Origin: Campylobacterales bacterium
Lineage (GTDB): Bacteria; Campylobacterota; Campylobacteria; Campylobacterales; Sulfurospirillaceae
Assembly: GCA_016930915.1 (NCBI GenBank)
Contig: JAFGFU010000033.1
Span: forward strand, 41,870-105,869
Direction of reading: 5' to 3'
DNA: 64,000 nt
This document shows, one piece after another, positions 18,901-27,243 of the stretch. Each line of letters begins with the position of its first letter. The first letter of the stretch is position 1. Both the position numbers and the translations under genes were made by a program. Below the pieces are notes generated by a model, which saw nothing but the letters and a program-made list of their open reading frames with translations, searched no databases and was not told the DNA's origin.

Positions 18901-21900
18901 AGGTGTTTTCAATTAATGAAAGTTTGAGATTTGAGACTCCAATTTGCTGAATATGCGGGTTTACAGCAATGAGATGAAGCATACGTGGCGCATCTTTTTG
19001 AATATAACTCAAATCACCATCTGCTTTAGCTCCAATAAAATAGTCATATGGTGAGATCAACGTTGTGCTAGTTGCGATGACAGAACGTCCACTTTCTGCT
19101 TCAAAAGCTTCACTTAAAAGTTCCATATAGTAACTTGCTGGGGCATAGCTTGATAAGCCAAGATTTAACGTGGCAATACCGTCTTTATTGGTCGTGGTAT
19201 CTTCGATGGCGGTTTTAAATGTTTGGGTTTTAGCATGGTCTTCATAAAAATGATAATCCGCAAAAGGTGAAAATTTTGGCGCAGCAGGACGCAGCGTCAT
19301 TTTTGTACTCACACGAAGATTTTGTGCAGGTGTTCCAAAGAGATTTTGTACCGCAACATGTGCGTGTACGTCTTCAGGTTTAAGCCACTCTTTGGTTTGT
19401 TGAGGTTCGATTTTAATGGCGACATTTAAACGATCGGGTTCAAATTCTTTAATATTTACTGTGGTATGACCTAGTTTAGTTCGGTTATTGTTGTTTTTAT
19501 TCACAGAATAAAGATGAATATTCCAAGCCCCTGTTGGTGAATTTTCTTTGGTTGTGTAGGATATTTCATTTAATCCTGTTTCATCGAGGGTTAAACTTTG
19601 GGTATTTAATAAGGCATTGCGTGAATCATATATCTCAGCAACAACAGGGATTCCTTTGAGAGAAAGAGACCATTTATTGGCTTTGACAATTGAGGCAATA
19701 TGAAAGGTGTCTCCTGGTCGATAGGTATTTCTATCAGAAAATAAATAAGCATTTAATACACCATCTTCGTGAGGATCTCTAATCCCACCAATATCAAAAC
19801 GAGAAAGATTGAGGCTTCGATCACGTGCGGAATACGAATAGTTTCTAAGGGGTAAAAATGAGAGATCATCCCCTTTTTCTACAAGATACATCATAGGCTC
19901 TTTTTCTCGATAAAAATCATTTAAAGGGGTAAAATGTGCATGTCCTGATATATCAGAATAGGTGCTTAAAACAGCTTTGCCATTTTTCCCAATCACAGAA
20001 ACTTTTGCTCCTGAAACAGGAAGCCCTGTGCTAATGGATTGTATAAAAACCTCACTAGAACTGTCTTCGGCTTGTTTAACAATAATGCCAAGATCGGTGA
20101 TAATAATAAATCTGTGATCGTACGTATTGCGATGACTATCAGCGTAGTTAACACTTTTGTTTTGAGCAACATCCCATGGTTGCAGTTTTAATAAAAAGAC
20201 CCCTTTTTTCCCTTGATCGTTTTTTGAAAAGTAGGGTTTAAGATTAACACTTTCATAACTAAGAGACTCTGGAGAGGTTGTTTTAATGGATTGTTTGTGT
20301 GTAAATGTTTCAATAAAGTGTTCTTCAAAACCATCTTCACTGACATCTGCAAAATTCATATGGCTAAAGTCATCGCTTTGATTAAATGCAACGAGATGAT
20401 GAAGTTGGTTGGGAGAGACACGTTTGATATCCAGTTTCATGCCAGGGACATTTTGTGCCAGTATGGGCACTTTATGCTCACCACTTAAAGAAAGAATGGA
20501 ACCATTTGACATAAATTCAAGCATATTGGGATAATCCACAACGCGTAAGGTATAGTTGGAATACCCTTTGATTTTATAGCCTCCTGCTGAGTGCATCTCT
20601 TTGTCAAAATTAAATTGTGCAAAAATATAACGGTTTGGATTAGCGCTAAAAACAAGACTTTGAATTTTTTCGTACTCTTTTTCAGTGTCGCTGAGCGTGA
20701 ATGTAAGCTTTTGAGCATGGGCTAGAATTTTTTCCGTAATGGCGTTGGTATTCCATTGATAATTTTCAATCCGTGGATAATCAGGATGTTTTTGCGGAAG
20801 AAGCCAAAGGGTTGTTGCTTTTGCAAGGTCGCTACCTTTGATGCCATCACTGGTATTGATGAGTAAAAGTTGTTCATATTTATCTTTATTATTTTTAATC
20901 ACAGAGGTGGTGACATTGTTAATTTTTAAAGCATAAAGTCCTGGAATATTGACCGATGAGGTGACTTCATTTGCTTTATTGGAGTTTGCTTTTGAAGACA
21001 TGACCCCTTTTTGAATTTGTAATTTCATGTGACTTAAATCTTCAGGTAATTTGACAGGTTCTGAGTGAATCCATGCATCCATTTTAGAATCATTGTATGT
21101 TACGCTAAATTTAGGAGAAGAGGTTACTTTTCCTTTGTGTGTTTGGATGGCTAACGAGATGGCTTTTTCAAAACTGGCAATATCAACAGGATAGTTAAAT
21201 TGAACATGAAAAATAGACTTTTTTTGCGAAGGATGAATAGGATCTTGATAAAACTCATTTTCACTGACACGAAGGCGCATCTCTTCTGTTGTGAATTCAA
21301 GGGTTTTGACATCAGTTTTAATGGTTGTGGCAAGTAGCTTTTTGGGTGTAAGATGAATGGTATAGGTTTGTGCCATTGCCCAATCTTTTTTAGGGGAAAA
21401 AATCAGTTGATTGCCTGTTTCATTCCATTGCCAAATGCCTTCTATTTCAGGAGAGAGCTGAATACCTTCCGTAATGGAAGAATTTTTCATGGTTTCAAGA
21501 GGTGCTGCTTGTACTCCAAAATCAATAACCAGTTGATCAATCGTTGGATTTTGTTCTCTGTAATTTGTTGGTGTCGGTATATGTGCAACTTTTATTGTAG
21601 CTTCTTGATAATGAATGGGTGCAATTTCAATGGCACCTGGACGGTTAAGATACCATTGATAGCCATAAAGACCACCTACGCTACTTGCAATAATGCCTAT
21701 TAAGCAAAGACCAATCATAAGCGGAAATTTTTGGGTATAGGCTTCGAGTTTTGCAAAACCATTTTGTATCCACATTACCCATATAGGAGCTTTCCAATGG
21801 ACATTACCAATTAAGGGAGCGGCTATTTTGCTCAGCATCAATACGATGAATTTAACGGCTAAAAAAATAAAACGCAAAAGAGTAAGGGGTAAAAGTAGCA

Positions 21901-21919
21901 AAAAACGTAACAATTGCAT
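15974..21919 (-). CDS. Bacterial alpha-2-macroglobulin (YfhM/MagD-like), thioester type
   Basis: 1981 residues, about 330 longer than E. coli YfhM. It should trap foreign proteases in the periplasm: cleavage of a bait region exposes a thioester that links covalently to the attacker. The thioester motif is intact, C1508-S-E-Q in NCSEQIISR. MG-type beta-sandwich repeats cover the middle, and the helical TED domain follows the motif. Where YfhM is a lipoprotein, this one has no lipobox: the first 95 residues hold hydrophobic stretches at about 4-35 and 68-88, so it is anchored by transmembrane helices. ATG preceded by AAAGGACATCC. Forms a two-gene operon with pbpC, suggesting protection of the wall during repair. 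Confidence 0.92.
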   Translation of the reverse strand: MQLLRFLLLLPLTLLRFIFLAVKFIVLMLSKIAAPLIGNVHWKAPIWVMWIQNGFAKLEAYTQKFPLMIGLCLIGIIASSVGGLYGYQWYLNRPGAIEIAPIHYQEATIKVAHIPTPTNYREQNPTIDQLVIDFGVQAAPLETMKNSSITEGIQLSPEIEGIWQWNETGNQLIFSPKKDWAMAQTYTIHLTPKKLLATTIKTDVKTLEFTTEEMRLRVSENEFYQDPIHPSQKKSIFHVQFNYPVDIASFEKAISLAIQTHKGKVTSSPKFSVTYNDSKMDAWIHSEPVKLPEDLSHMKLQIQKGVMSSKANSNKANEVTSSVNIPGLYALKINNVTTSVIKNNKDKYEQLLLINTSDGIKGSDLAKATTLWLLPQKHPDYPRIENYQWNTNAITEKILAHAQKLTFTLSDTEKEYEKIQSLVFSANPNRYIFAQFNFDKEMHSAGGYKIKGYSNYTLRVVDYPNMLEFMSNGSILSLSGEHKVPILAQNVPGMKLDIKRVSPNQLHHLVAFNQSDDFSHMNFADVSEDGFEEHFIETFTHKQSIKTTSPESLSYESVNLKPYFSKNDQGKKGVFLLKLQPWDVAQNKSVNYADSHRNTYDHRFIIITDLGIIVKQAEDSSSEVFIQSISTGLPVSGAKVSVIGKNGKAVLSTYSDISGHAHFTPLNDFYREKEPMMYLVEKGDDLSFLPLRNYSYSARDRSLNLSRFDIGGIRDPHEDGVLNAYLFSDRNTYRPGDTFHIASIVKANKWSLSLKGIPVVAEIYDSRNALLNTQSLTLDETGLNEISYTTKENSPTGAWNIHLYSVNKNNNNRTKLGHTTVNIKEFEPDRLNVAIKIEPQQTKEWLKPEDVHAHVAVQNLFGTPAQNLRVSTKMTLRPAAPKFSPFADYHFYEDHAKTQTFKTAIEDTTTNKDGIATLNLGLSSYAPASYYMELLSEAFEAESGRSVIATSTTLISPYDYFIGAKADGDLSYIQKDAPRMLHLIAVNPHIQQIGVSNLKLSLIENTYISVLTQQSSGVYKYESKSKEIPISEDVITINETGYSYAIPTQKPGNYFLVLKDEQNHTLYKTSFSVAGNANVTRSLERDAELKLKLSQKEYQPGEMIEVSINAPYTGSGLITIERDKVYAWQWFKTNTTNATQTIQLPKELEGNAYVNVQFVRDPNSNEIFTSPLSYGVVPFSIGLGKHRSEIKLESPDMVKPGMPLSINVSTQEKQKVIVFAVDEGILQVARYKFEDPLKFFFRKRQLSVDSLQILDLILPEFSKLKELSAPGGDLTKESNALNRHLNPFKRKTNKAVAYWSGITEVEGEKTFTYDIPDYFNGKLRIMAIALTPERIGATQTTTFVRDDFVLSPNAPYVITPKDEFEVALSVANNLDTNGSTIPITISATPSSHLTLLDGSQRTLSLANKSEGVVTFKMRANNLLGNAEITFVAHHGTTSVTRKESLSIRPSVPFRTQVNIGQMSSKEETITNLRTMHEAYAKRSASVSYSPLILTNGLASYLENYPYNCSEQIISRAIPTLFLAQFSETNETAKALEERFEATLDILRSRQNSRGGFGIWRATIQADPFVSAYTVQFLLEARDKGKKIPADILKNANTYLHNIATDENLNDAYGLRLRAFSIYLLTRQHQITTNLLSTVQDRLQNRFGDKWKNELTALYLASSYKMLKMDKEASELLKAPWQNLNRTYSDAWWNQNYNDPLIQDATMLYLITKHFPEQTQKIPTRVLENMVRMLRAERYTTLSSGMSILALEAYAKSLTQEMLENQLSIKASNAENEMRLISTISDLIAKGEFSSKDTKITFSNPTNLPAWYTITQEGFDLNADTKAIKNGLEIVRTYTDSNGKKVKTVALGDKINVHISVRSITKNELDDIAIIDLIPGGFEIIQQSPNTQMQSAENETWITPLQIQGSTWNPHFADVREDRVILFGSAQHNAQEFVYQIKANSVGTFVIPSILGEAMYDRAIQALSPGEGTLTITAPEKK

Positions 21920-22113
21920 GGATGTCCTTTGGGTATTATGTAAGGAAGATTAATTCGTAATACTACATAAAAGTTACTTAGTTTTGGTACACCATTAGCT
22001 TCTTTCTTTTTCTTAAAATTGTTCTATGGGTATAAATCTAAATCGAAGCGAATGACGTTTTTTTATTAAAAATGTACTACTATTTAAAAAATAATTTAAT
22101 CAAAAAGAGTGTT

Positions 22114-22692
22114 ATGTTAAAAGTTGTCGAGATGTTTTATTCCATTCAAGGTGAAGGGACGCAAGTGGGTGTTCCTTCCATTTTTATTCGCCTTTATGGG
22201 TGCAATTTAAGCTGTTCCTTTTGCGATGAGGAGCTTCACAAAGGTGCGTATGAGGAGCTTTCGTTTGAATCGGTGTTGGAGCGTATTAAAGTCTATCCTT
22301 CGATGAATGTCATTATCACGGGGGGCGAGCCTAGCATTTATGACCTCAATGGCTTTATTGTATTTTTGCAAGCGCATATGTACTCTGTAGCAGTAGAGAC
22401 GAATGGTTATAATTTTTCGAATATCGCCAGTGCCAATTGGATAACCTACAGCCCCAAAGATTGGAATGAGATTGCCAAGCATGGGTATGATGAGGTGAAG
22501 TTTATTGTCTCTAAAGATTCAAATGTTACGAAGTTGCTTGATTTTAAGAGTTACAAACCTCTGTTTATTCAGCCACAAAACGATGCCCATACACCCAATA
22601 AGGAAAATTTAGCCTTTTGTATTGAATTTGTTAAAGCAAATCCTCGTTTTATTTTGAGTGTGCAACTGCACAAGTTTTTAGGAGTAGAGTAA
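22114..22692 (+). CDS. queE: 7-carboxy-7-deazaguanine synthase QueE
   Basis: Radical-SAM enzyme turning 6-carboxytetrahydropterin into 7-carboxy-7-deazaguanine for queuosine. The start chosen (22114) gives 192 residues beginning MLKVVEMFYSIQGEG, the usual N-terminus; an upstream in-frame ATG at 22072 would add an unconserved 14 residues. The cluster cysteines C30, C34 and C37 (CX3CX2C, the standard radical-SAM spacing) are followed by ITGGEPS, which contacts SAM. AAAGAG precedes the ATG. The stop overlaps the queC start by one base (TAATG). The roughly 190-base region upstream, to the macroglobulin start, has TATAAA near 22031 as a possible -10; no preQ1 riboswitch was recognised. Confidence 0.92.
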   Translation: MLKVVEMFYSIQGEGTQVGVPSIFIRLYGCNLSCSFCDEELHKGAYEELSFESVLERIKVYPSMNVIITGGEPSIYDLNGFIVFLQAHMYSVAVETNGYNFSNIASANWITYSPKDWNEIAKHGYDEVKFIVSKDSNVTKLLDFKSYKPLFIQPQNDAHTPNKENLAFCIEFVKANPRFILSVQLHKFLGVE

Positions 22693-23360
22693 TGCGTAAA
22701 GCGTTGGTCGTTTTTAGCGGTGGTCAGGACAGCACGACCTGTTTGGGTTGGGCGAAAAATCGTTTTGAGTATGTGGAGAGCATTACATTTGATTATGGGC
22801 AAAAGCATAAGGTTGAAATTGTGCAAGCACAAAAGATTGCTTCGCTTTTACATGTAAAGAATACGCTTCTTAGTTTAGATGCTTTTTCCCAGCTGAATGA
22901 TTCTGCGCTCATTGATAGCACACAAGACATTGGAGCACACCACAGGGTACACACCAATCTTCCCGCCTCTTTTGTACCCAATCGTAATGCTATCTTTTTT
23001 ACCCTTGCTCATGCGTTTGCGCAAAAGCAGGGGATTGAGCATATTATTATTGGGGTGAATCAGACGGATTACTCAGGTTATCCTGATTGTAGGGAGCCTT
23101 TTGTTAAGGCGTTGGAACTTGCGTTAAATTTAGGAAGTGAAGCGAACATTATATTTCACTATCCGCTTATGCACCTTACCAAGGCAGAAACATTCGCACT
23201 TTCAAAAGAAGAGGGTGTTTTGGATTTGGTGATTAATGAGTCGCATACGTGTTATAATGGTGAACATAGTGAAAAACATGCATGGGGATATGGTTGTGGT
23301 ATGTGTCCTGCCTGCGTGTTACGTAAAATGGGATGGGAAGCTTACGAAAAGGGTATTTGA
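22692..23360 (+). CDS. queC: 7-cyano-7-deazaguanine synthase QueC
   Basis: ATP-dependent ligase that converts 7-carboxy-7-deazaguanine to preQ0 with ammonia. 222 residues, typical. N-terminal PP-loop FSGGQDSTTCLGWA binds ATP; the C-terminal zinc site is seen as CYNGEH and then GCGMCPACVLRKMGW, giving the four cysteines. Translationally coupled to queE. A TTTACATGTAAA palindrome at 22847 codes Leu-His-Val-Lys and another, TTTACATGTAAC, follows the stop at 23363. Confidence 0.95.
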   Translation: MRKALVVFSGGQDSTTCLGWAKNRFEYVESITFDYGQKHKVEIVQAQKIASLLHVKNTLLSLDAFSQLNDSALIDSTQDIGAHHRVHTNLPASFVPNRNAIFFTLAHAFAQKQGIEHIIIGVNQTDYSGYPDCREPFVKALELALNLGSEANIIFHYPLMHLTKAETFALSKEEGVLDLVINESHTCYNGEHSEKHAWGYGCGMCPACVLRKMGWEAYEKGI

Positions 23361-23415
23361 TTTTTACATGTAACGCATGTAGTGCTCTTTTTGCATCGTC
23401 TAAAGGAGTCTGGTT

Positions 23416-25134
23416 ATGAGTGTTAAATCTTCTTTCTTTGTCTTAGCAATGCTGACCTTTTTAGTTGCCATAGGTGTTCAATCGTTTATGTGGATGAATG
23501 AACGAAAAAGTGTCAATACGATGGCAGAGAATTATGCTCGTGAGTTAACATCTGGATTTAAACAACTCTTACTTCTCAAATCAGACCCTATGCAAAAACA
23601 AGCACTTGATTATGCGATATGGAATGATTTGGTTAATTTTGTCCAAGATCCTACCCCTGAATGGGCAGAGGACAATCTTAAAGGGAGCAGTGTTCAGTTT
23701 AATATTGATGGATTTTATATCTTAAACCAATCCAAAAAAGTACTTTTTTCTGAGTCTACAAAACCTTTTTTAAACGATTTAAGTCACGTGCTTAATGTTC
23801 AATTTTTAGATTCAAGTAAAGAGGGTGTTTTACACTTTTTTGCAACCATAGAACAGCAAGTGGTTGAAGTGCATATTGCTCCTATTCGTCGCATGGATGA
23901 AGTTATTGATGCCGATTCACCAGCGAGTGGCTTTGTTGTGATTGCCAAACATTGGGATGAGGCATTTTTAAATGAACTCAGTGCTTATGGTCTTGCAAAA
24001 GTTTATCTCAATAAACTTGAGCCTTTAAAAAATGAGTATATGATCGCAGATGAGATCCCTCTTTTAGGGATTAACAACAAGAATGTTGCCACACTCTATC
24101 TTCATATGCACAACCGTATGGGTGAAGTGCTCGATAGGTATGCGTCTAAAGATATGAATCTCAACATTGTTCATACGATTGTACTCATGTTGGTTTTTAT
24201 TGTTTTAATTGCTAAATACATTACCTTTCCTTTGCGTGATATTACACTCTCTTTGATAGAAAAAAATAAAGAACCCCTTCAAAAATACTTGCCTAAGAAA
24301 AACGAATATGGTGCTATTGCCTCAGCATTGTGTGATGCCTTTGATACCAAAGTGAAACTGGAAGATTTAAATACACACTTAGAACAAAAAATACAAGAAG
24401 AGGTTGAGAGCAGTCGCATTAAAGATCGAATGCTTTTTCAGCAATCCAAGCTTGCCGCATTAGGGGAAATGCTCAATAATATTGCGCATCAATGGCGACA
24501 ACCGCTTAATACCATTAGTGTGATTATTAACCGTATTTTTTTGGAGAGTCAAAGTAAAAAATTAACCCCGACACTCTTAGAAGATGAGATTCGAAAGCTT
24601 CGAGGGCTGATTGCACATATGTCTTCTACGATTGATGATTTTAAGGACTTTTTTAAGCCTGATAAAGGAAAAGTACTCTTTTATTTGCATACGTGTATTG
24701 AAGAGAGCATGAAAATTACCGATGGAGGGATTGCCCATCAAGACATCAGCATTGAGGTGGATTGTCCTGTGGATTTGGCAATGTATGGTTTTAAAAAAGA
24801 GCTTTCACATGTTTTCTTAGTGCTCATTAATAATTCTAAAGATGCTATTAAAGAGCGTCAAATTGCACAGGGTCATATTGTGATTCGTGCGTATGAGCAA
24901 GAACACTACATCATTATAGAAGTTTCTGATAATGGCGGGGGTGTGAGTGAAGACACGTTGCCACATCTTTTTGATCCATTTTTTACAACCAAAGGCAGTG
25001 GGGGTGGAAATGGCACGGGACTGTATATGGCGAAGCAGATTATTGAGCAGAGTATGCAAGGTTCTATTGCCATTAGCAATGAAAAGAGTGGCTTATTGGT
25101 ACTGATTGTTTTACCTAAAGATGATGTGTCTTAG
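23416..25134 (+). CDS. Membrane sensor histidine kinase with CHASE4-like periplasmic domain
   Basis: 572 residues. TM1 at about 6-26, a periplasmic region of about 220 residues with the CHASE4-like run LDYAIWNDLVNFVQ, and TM2 at about 253-273. A short HAMP-like linker and coiled coil (about 315-345) lead to a kinase core: phospho-acceptor H358 in NIAHQWRQPLNTI, N-box VLINNSKDAI, then DNGGG and the GSGGGNGTGLYMAK G-box. The NIAHQWRQPL type of H-box is abundant in Campylobacterota. No response regulator is adjacent, so it is an orphan kinase and its target is unknown. AAAGGAGTCTGG precedes the ATG, a strong ribosome-binding site. Confidence 0.88.
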   Translation: MSVKSSFFVLAMLTFLVAIGVQSFMWMNERKSVNTMAENYARELTSGFKQLLLLKSDPMQKQALDYAIWNDLVNFVQDPTPEWAEDNLKGSSVQFNIDGFYILNQSKKVLFSESTKPFLNDLSHVLNVQFLDSSKEGVLHFFATIEQQVVEVHIAPIRRMDEVIDADSPASGFVVIAKHWDEAFLNELSAYGLAKVYLNKLEPLKNEYMIADEIPLLGINNKNVATLYLHMHNRMGEVLDRYASKDMNLNIVHTIVLMLVFIVLIAKYITFPLRDITLSLIEKNKEPLQKYLPKKNEYGAIASALCDAFDTKVKLEDLNTHLEQKIQEEVESSRIKDRMLFQQSKLAALGEMLNNIAHQWRQPLNTISVIINRIFLESQSKKLTPTLLEDEIRKLRGLIAHMSSTIDDFKDFFKPDKGKVLFYLHTCIEESMKITDGGIAHQDISIEVDCPVDLAMYGFKKELSHVFLVLINNSKDAIKERQIAQGHIVIRAYEQEHYIIIEVSDNGGGVSEDTLPHLFDPFFTTKGSGGGNGTGLYMAKQIIEQSMQGSIAISNEKSGLLVLIVLPKDDVS

Positions 25135-25166
25135 GCGGTAATTTATTTTTACATGTAAAGGGTGTA

Positions 25167-26516
25167 ATGCGTAAAGAAAATTATAGTTGGCTTCAAAAGG
25201 AGCTTCCATTGTGGCTTAAGGAGGGTCTTGTCACAGAGGAGAATGCAGCGCTTTTGTTAAGGCGTTATGCTGACAAAAAAGGTGAAGGGCACGCTTCAAG
25301 CATGGCTTTGAGTTTGGTGGGATTTGTTCTTGTGGGGCTTGGAATTATCTCTATTTTGGCGTATAACTGGGCGGAGCTTGGACATCTTGCTCGTACGTTG
25401 TTAGCCATTGGAATTTTAGTGAGCTCACAAGCTTTTGCATTTTGGGTAAAACGCTATCAAGCACATAATAAACCACTTCTTGAGGGGAGTGGCGTGTTGT
25501 GGTTTTTAATGATGGGTGCTTCTTTAGCCATTATTGGTCAGACATATCATTTGGGTGGTACATTGCCTGATTTTTTATGTGGTTGGTTATTCCTCTCTTT
25601 TCTTATTGTCTGGGTTTTACCTTCATCAGGGGCTGCTTTTTTACAAATTATTTTATGGACAGTGGTATGGGTAAGTAATCATGAAAAATTTGGAGTTATG
25701 ATTGATTCGACAATGAAAGCATTTATGGCTCCATGGGTGTTGCTTATGATGGCAAGTTTGTATGTAGCTTATTATGTATGGCAGTTAAAAAAGGCACATG
25801 ATAACAATGGTACTGTACTGTTAAGTTGGGCAATGGCAATTTCTCTTATGGCTATCTTTGTCATTGAGCTTGCGGTTGAGACCTATGAGCTACGTCGTCT
25901 TGAAAATATTACAACGTTTTTAGCACTTTTCTTTGCTCTTTATTACATGGCAGGCAATCTTTTCTTATCTCATGGTGAGAAGATGTGGCAACGTCCTTTT
26001 GTATTCATTGGCAAAATAGGTGTGCTTATTTTATTACTTTCGCATCTTTCTTTTCGCTCATGGCGCTGGATGAATCACATGGGTTATGATCCTGAAGGGG
26101 TAATCTCTGTGAGTAATTTTATGATAAGCCTTGTAGTTCTTTTTGTACTATTTCTTATCCTGTTTATACGAAAGTACAAAAGTGTTCCTTCTGAAGTATT
26201 GATTATCTTAAGCCCTTTTGTCTTTTTTGTTTACAATACATTGATGCAAAGAGAAGATGCGTCTATTTACGAAGCGGTGATTTTTATCAATATTTCTTTT
26301 TTACTTGGGGCATCGCTCATGATCTTACGAGGGGCACAAGAGTCTTCTATGGGCATGATTAATCAAGGGATGCTTTTAATAGCCATAGGTATTTGGATTC
26401 ATTTTATGGATGCTGACTTTAGTTTGGTGGCAAAAGGGTTAGCGTTTATTGCAACGGGTATTTTCTTTTTGGCTATGAATGCTCTGGTGCGTCGTAAGTT
26501 AAAGGCTCACTCATGA
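25167..26516 (+). CDS. DUF2157 multi-spanning membrane protein
   Basis: 449 residues. An N-terminal soluble helical segment (about 1-45, MRKENYSWLQKELPLWLKEG at its start) matches DUF2157; after it come roughly a dozen hydrophobic segments. The function of the family is unknown. It overlaps by 4 bases with the following GDYXXLXY protein, the standard partner of DUF2157 proteins. In many genomes a DUF4401 protein sits between the two; here the membrane region downstream of the DUF2157 part (from about residue 230) is long enough that a DUF4401-like half may be fused. A TTTACATGTAAA palindrome lies at 25148-25159, seven bases before the ATG, where a ribosome-binding site would be expected (AAAGGGTGTA). 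Confidence 0.75.
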   Translation: MRKENYSWLQKELPLWLKEGLVTEENAALLLRRYADKKGEGHASSMALSLVGFVLVGLGIISILAYNWAELGHLARTLLAIGILVSSQAFAFWVKRYQAHNKPLLEGSGVLWFLMMGASLAIIGQTYHLGGTLPDFLCGWLFLSFLIVWVLPSSGAAFLQIILWTVVWVSNHEKFGVMIDSTMKAFMAPWVLLMMASLYVAYYVWQLKKAHDNNGTVLLSWAMAISLMAIFVIELAVETYELRRLENITTFLALFFALYYMAGNLFLSHGEKMWQRPFVFIGKIGVLILLLSHLSFRSWRWMNHMGYDPEGVISVSNFMISLVVLFVLFLILFIRKYKSVPSEVLIILSPFVFFVYNTLMQREDASIYEAVIFINISFLLGASLMILRGAQESSMGMINQGMLLIAIGIWIHFMDADFSLVAKGLAFIATGIFFLAMNALVRRKLKAHS

Positions 26517-27091
26517 AATGGATAAAACAACTCTCATGGATTTTATTTGGGATTTTATGTCTTTCTCAAGTGAGTATTATTGGGCTTCAAATTATGAAGT
26601 ATGAGCGTATTTTAACGAAGGGCGAGGTTTTTTATTTTGATGTTTTACCACTTGACCCTTATGATCCTTTGCGTGGGCGCTATGTAACGCTTCGTTTTAA
26701 AGGTGCCAATCAAGCGCCATTGGCTCAGGGTGAAGAGCCAATGGAAGAGCTTCGTGGGTACGCTTTATTGGAACAGCATAAAAATATTACCGTTATTAAA
26801 GAGGTCACGTTTAACAAGCCTAAGGGAGGTAACTTTCTTGAGGTAAATGTTTACTCCACTGATGCTCTCTATCGTGATACGCATACGACACAGGGCATAA
26901 TGGTTCATTTTTCGCTTCCCTTTGATCGTTTTTACATGCGAGAAGATCTAGCCCCTAAAGCTGAGATGTTATTGCGTGCACGTAGTGGTGTAGCAATTAA
27001 AGCGAAGCTTCGTGTTTTGGAAGGGAAAGGTATTATTGAAGATTTAATGGTGGGTGATGTTTCGTTGAGTCAGTTTATACTGACTCAATAG
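26513..27091 (+). CDS. GDYXXLXY domain-containing protein
   Basis: 192 residues: one N-terminal TM (about 6-26) and then an extracytoplasmic beta-rich domain. The name motif appears in the variant PLRGRYVTLRF at about 55-65, after DPYDP. These proteins accompany DUF2157/DUF4401 membrane proteins; their role is unknown. Coupled to the DUF2157 gene by a 4-base overlap. The final codons form one arm of a perfect 10-bp hairpin (27065-27088) and the stop codon TAG is itself the first part of the next hairpin repeat, so the gene runs directly into a repeat element. Confidence 0.75.
   Translation: MKWIKQLSWILFGILCLSQVSIIGLQIMKYERILTKGEVFYFDVLPLDPYDPLRGRYVTLRFKGANQAPLAQGEEPMEELRGYALLEQHKNITVIKEVTFNKPKGGNFLEVNVYSTDALYRDTHTTQGIMVHFSLPFDRFYMREDLAPKAEMLLRARSGVAIKAKLRVLEGKGIIEDLMVGDVSLSQFILTQ
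27065..27088 (+). terminator. Hairpin in the last codons of the GDYXXLXY gene
   Basis: Perfect 10-bp stem TTGAGTCAGT / ACTGACTCAA with loop TTAT, ending one base before the stop codon TAG at 27089. No U-run follows directly, so it could be part of a composite terminator with the hairpins at 27089-27235 or an mRNA-stabilising structure. Confidence 0.4.
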
Positions 27092-27240
27092 ACTTCTTTC
27101 AAAACTTATTTTGCAAGAAGTCTAAGCACCAAAGGTGTGCGGGCACTCTGCCGAAGAGAACACAGTGTTAACGTAGTTTTTAGAGCTTTGCTCTCAAAGC
27201 GTGTCTAGACTTCTTGCAGTTTTGCAAGAAGTCTAATAAG
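27089..27240 (+). repeat. Tandem hairpin repeat element
   Basis: This 152-base region between the GDYXXLXY gene and the thioesterase holds two hairpins with nearly the same stem: TAGACTTCTT/AAGAAGTCTA (27089-27098 with 27115-27124) and TAGACTTCTTGCA/TGCAAGAAGTCTA (27206-27218 with 27223-27235, 13 bp, 4-base loop). Between them is TTTAGAGCTTTGCT followed by GCGTGTC. The block from about 27179 to 27240 recurs at 63758-63812, and the stem core recurs at 42084-42121. No ORF is present. It is likely a dispersed intergenic repeat that may end transcription of both convergent genes. Confidence 0.7.
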
Positions 27241-27243
27241 AAC

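Noticed and set aside
21920..22113. preQ1 riboswitch before queE
   Set aside because: No C-rich/A-rich pseudoknot pattern of preQ1-I; sequence is AT-rich without stable stems.
27089..27240. CRISPR array
   Set aside because: Only two stem copies with unequal spacing and self-complementary arms; no regular spacers or cas genes.
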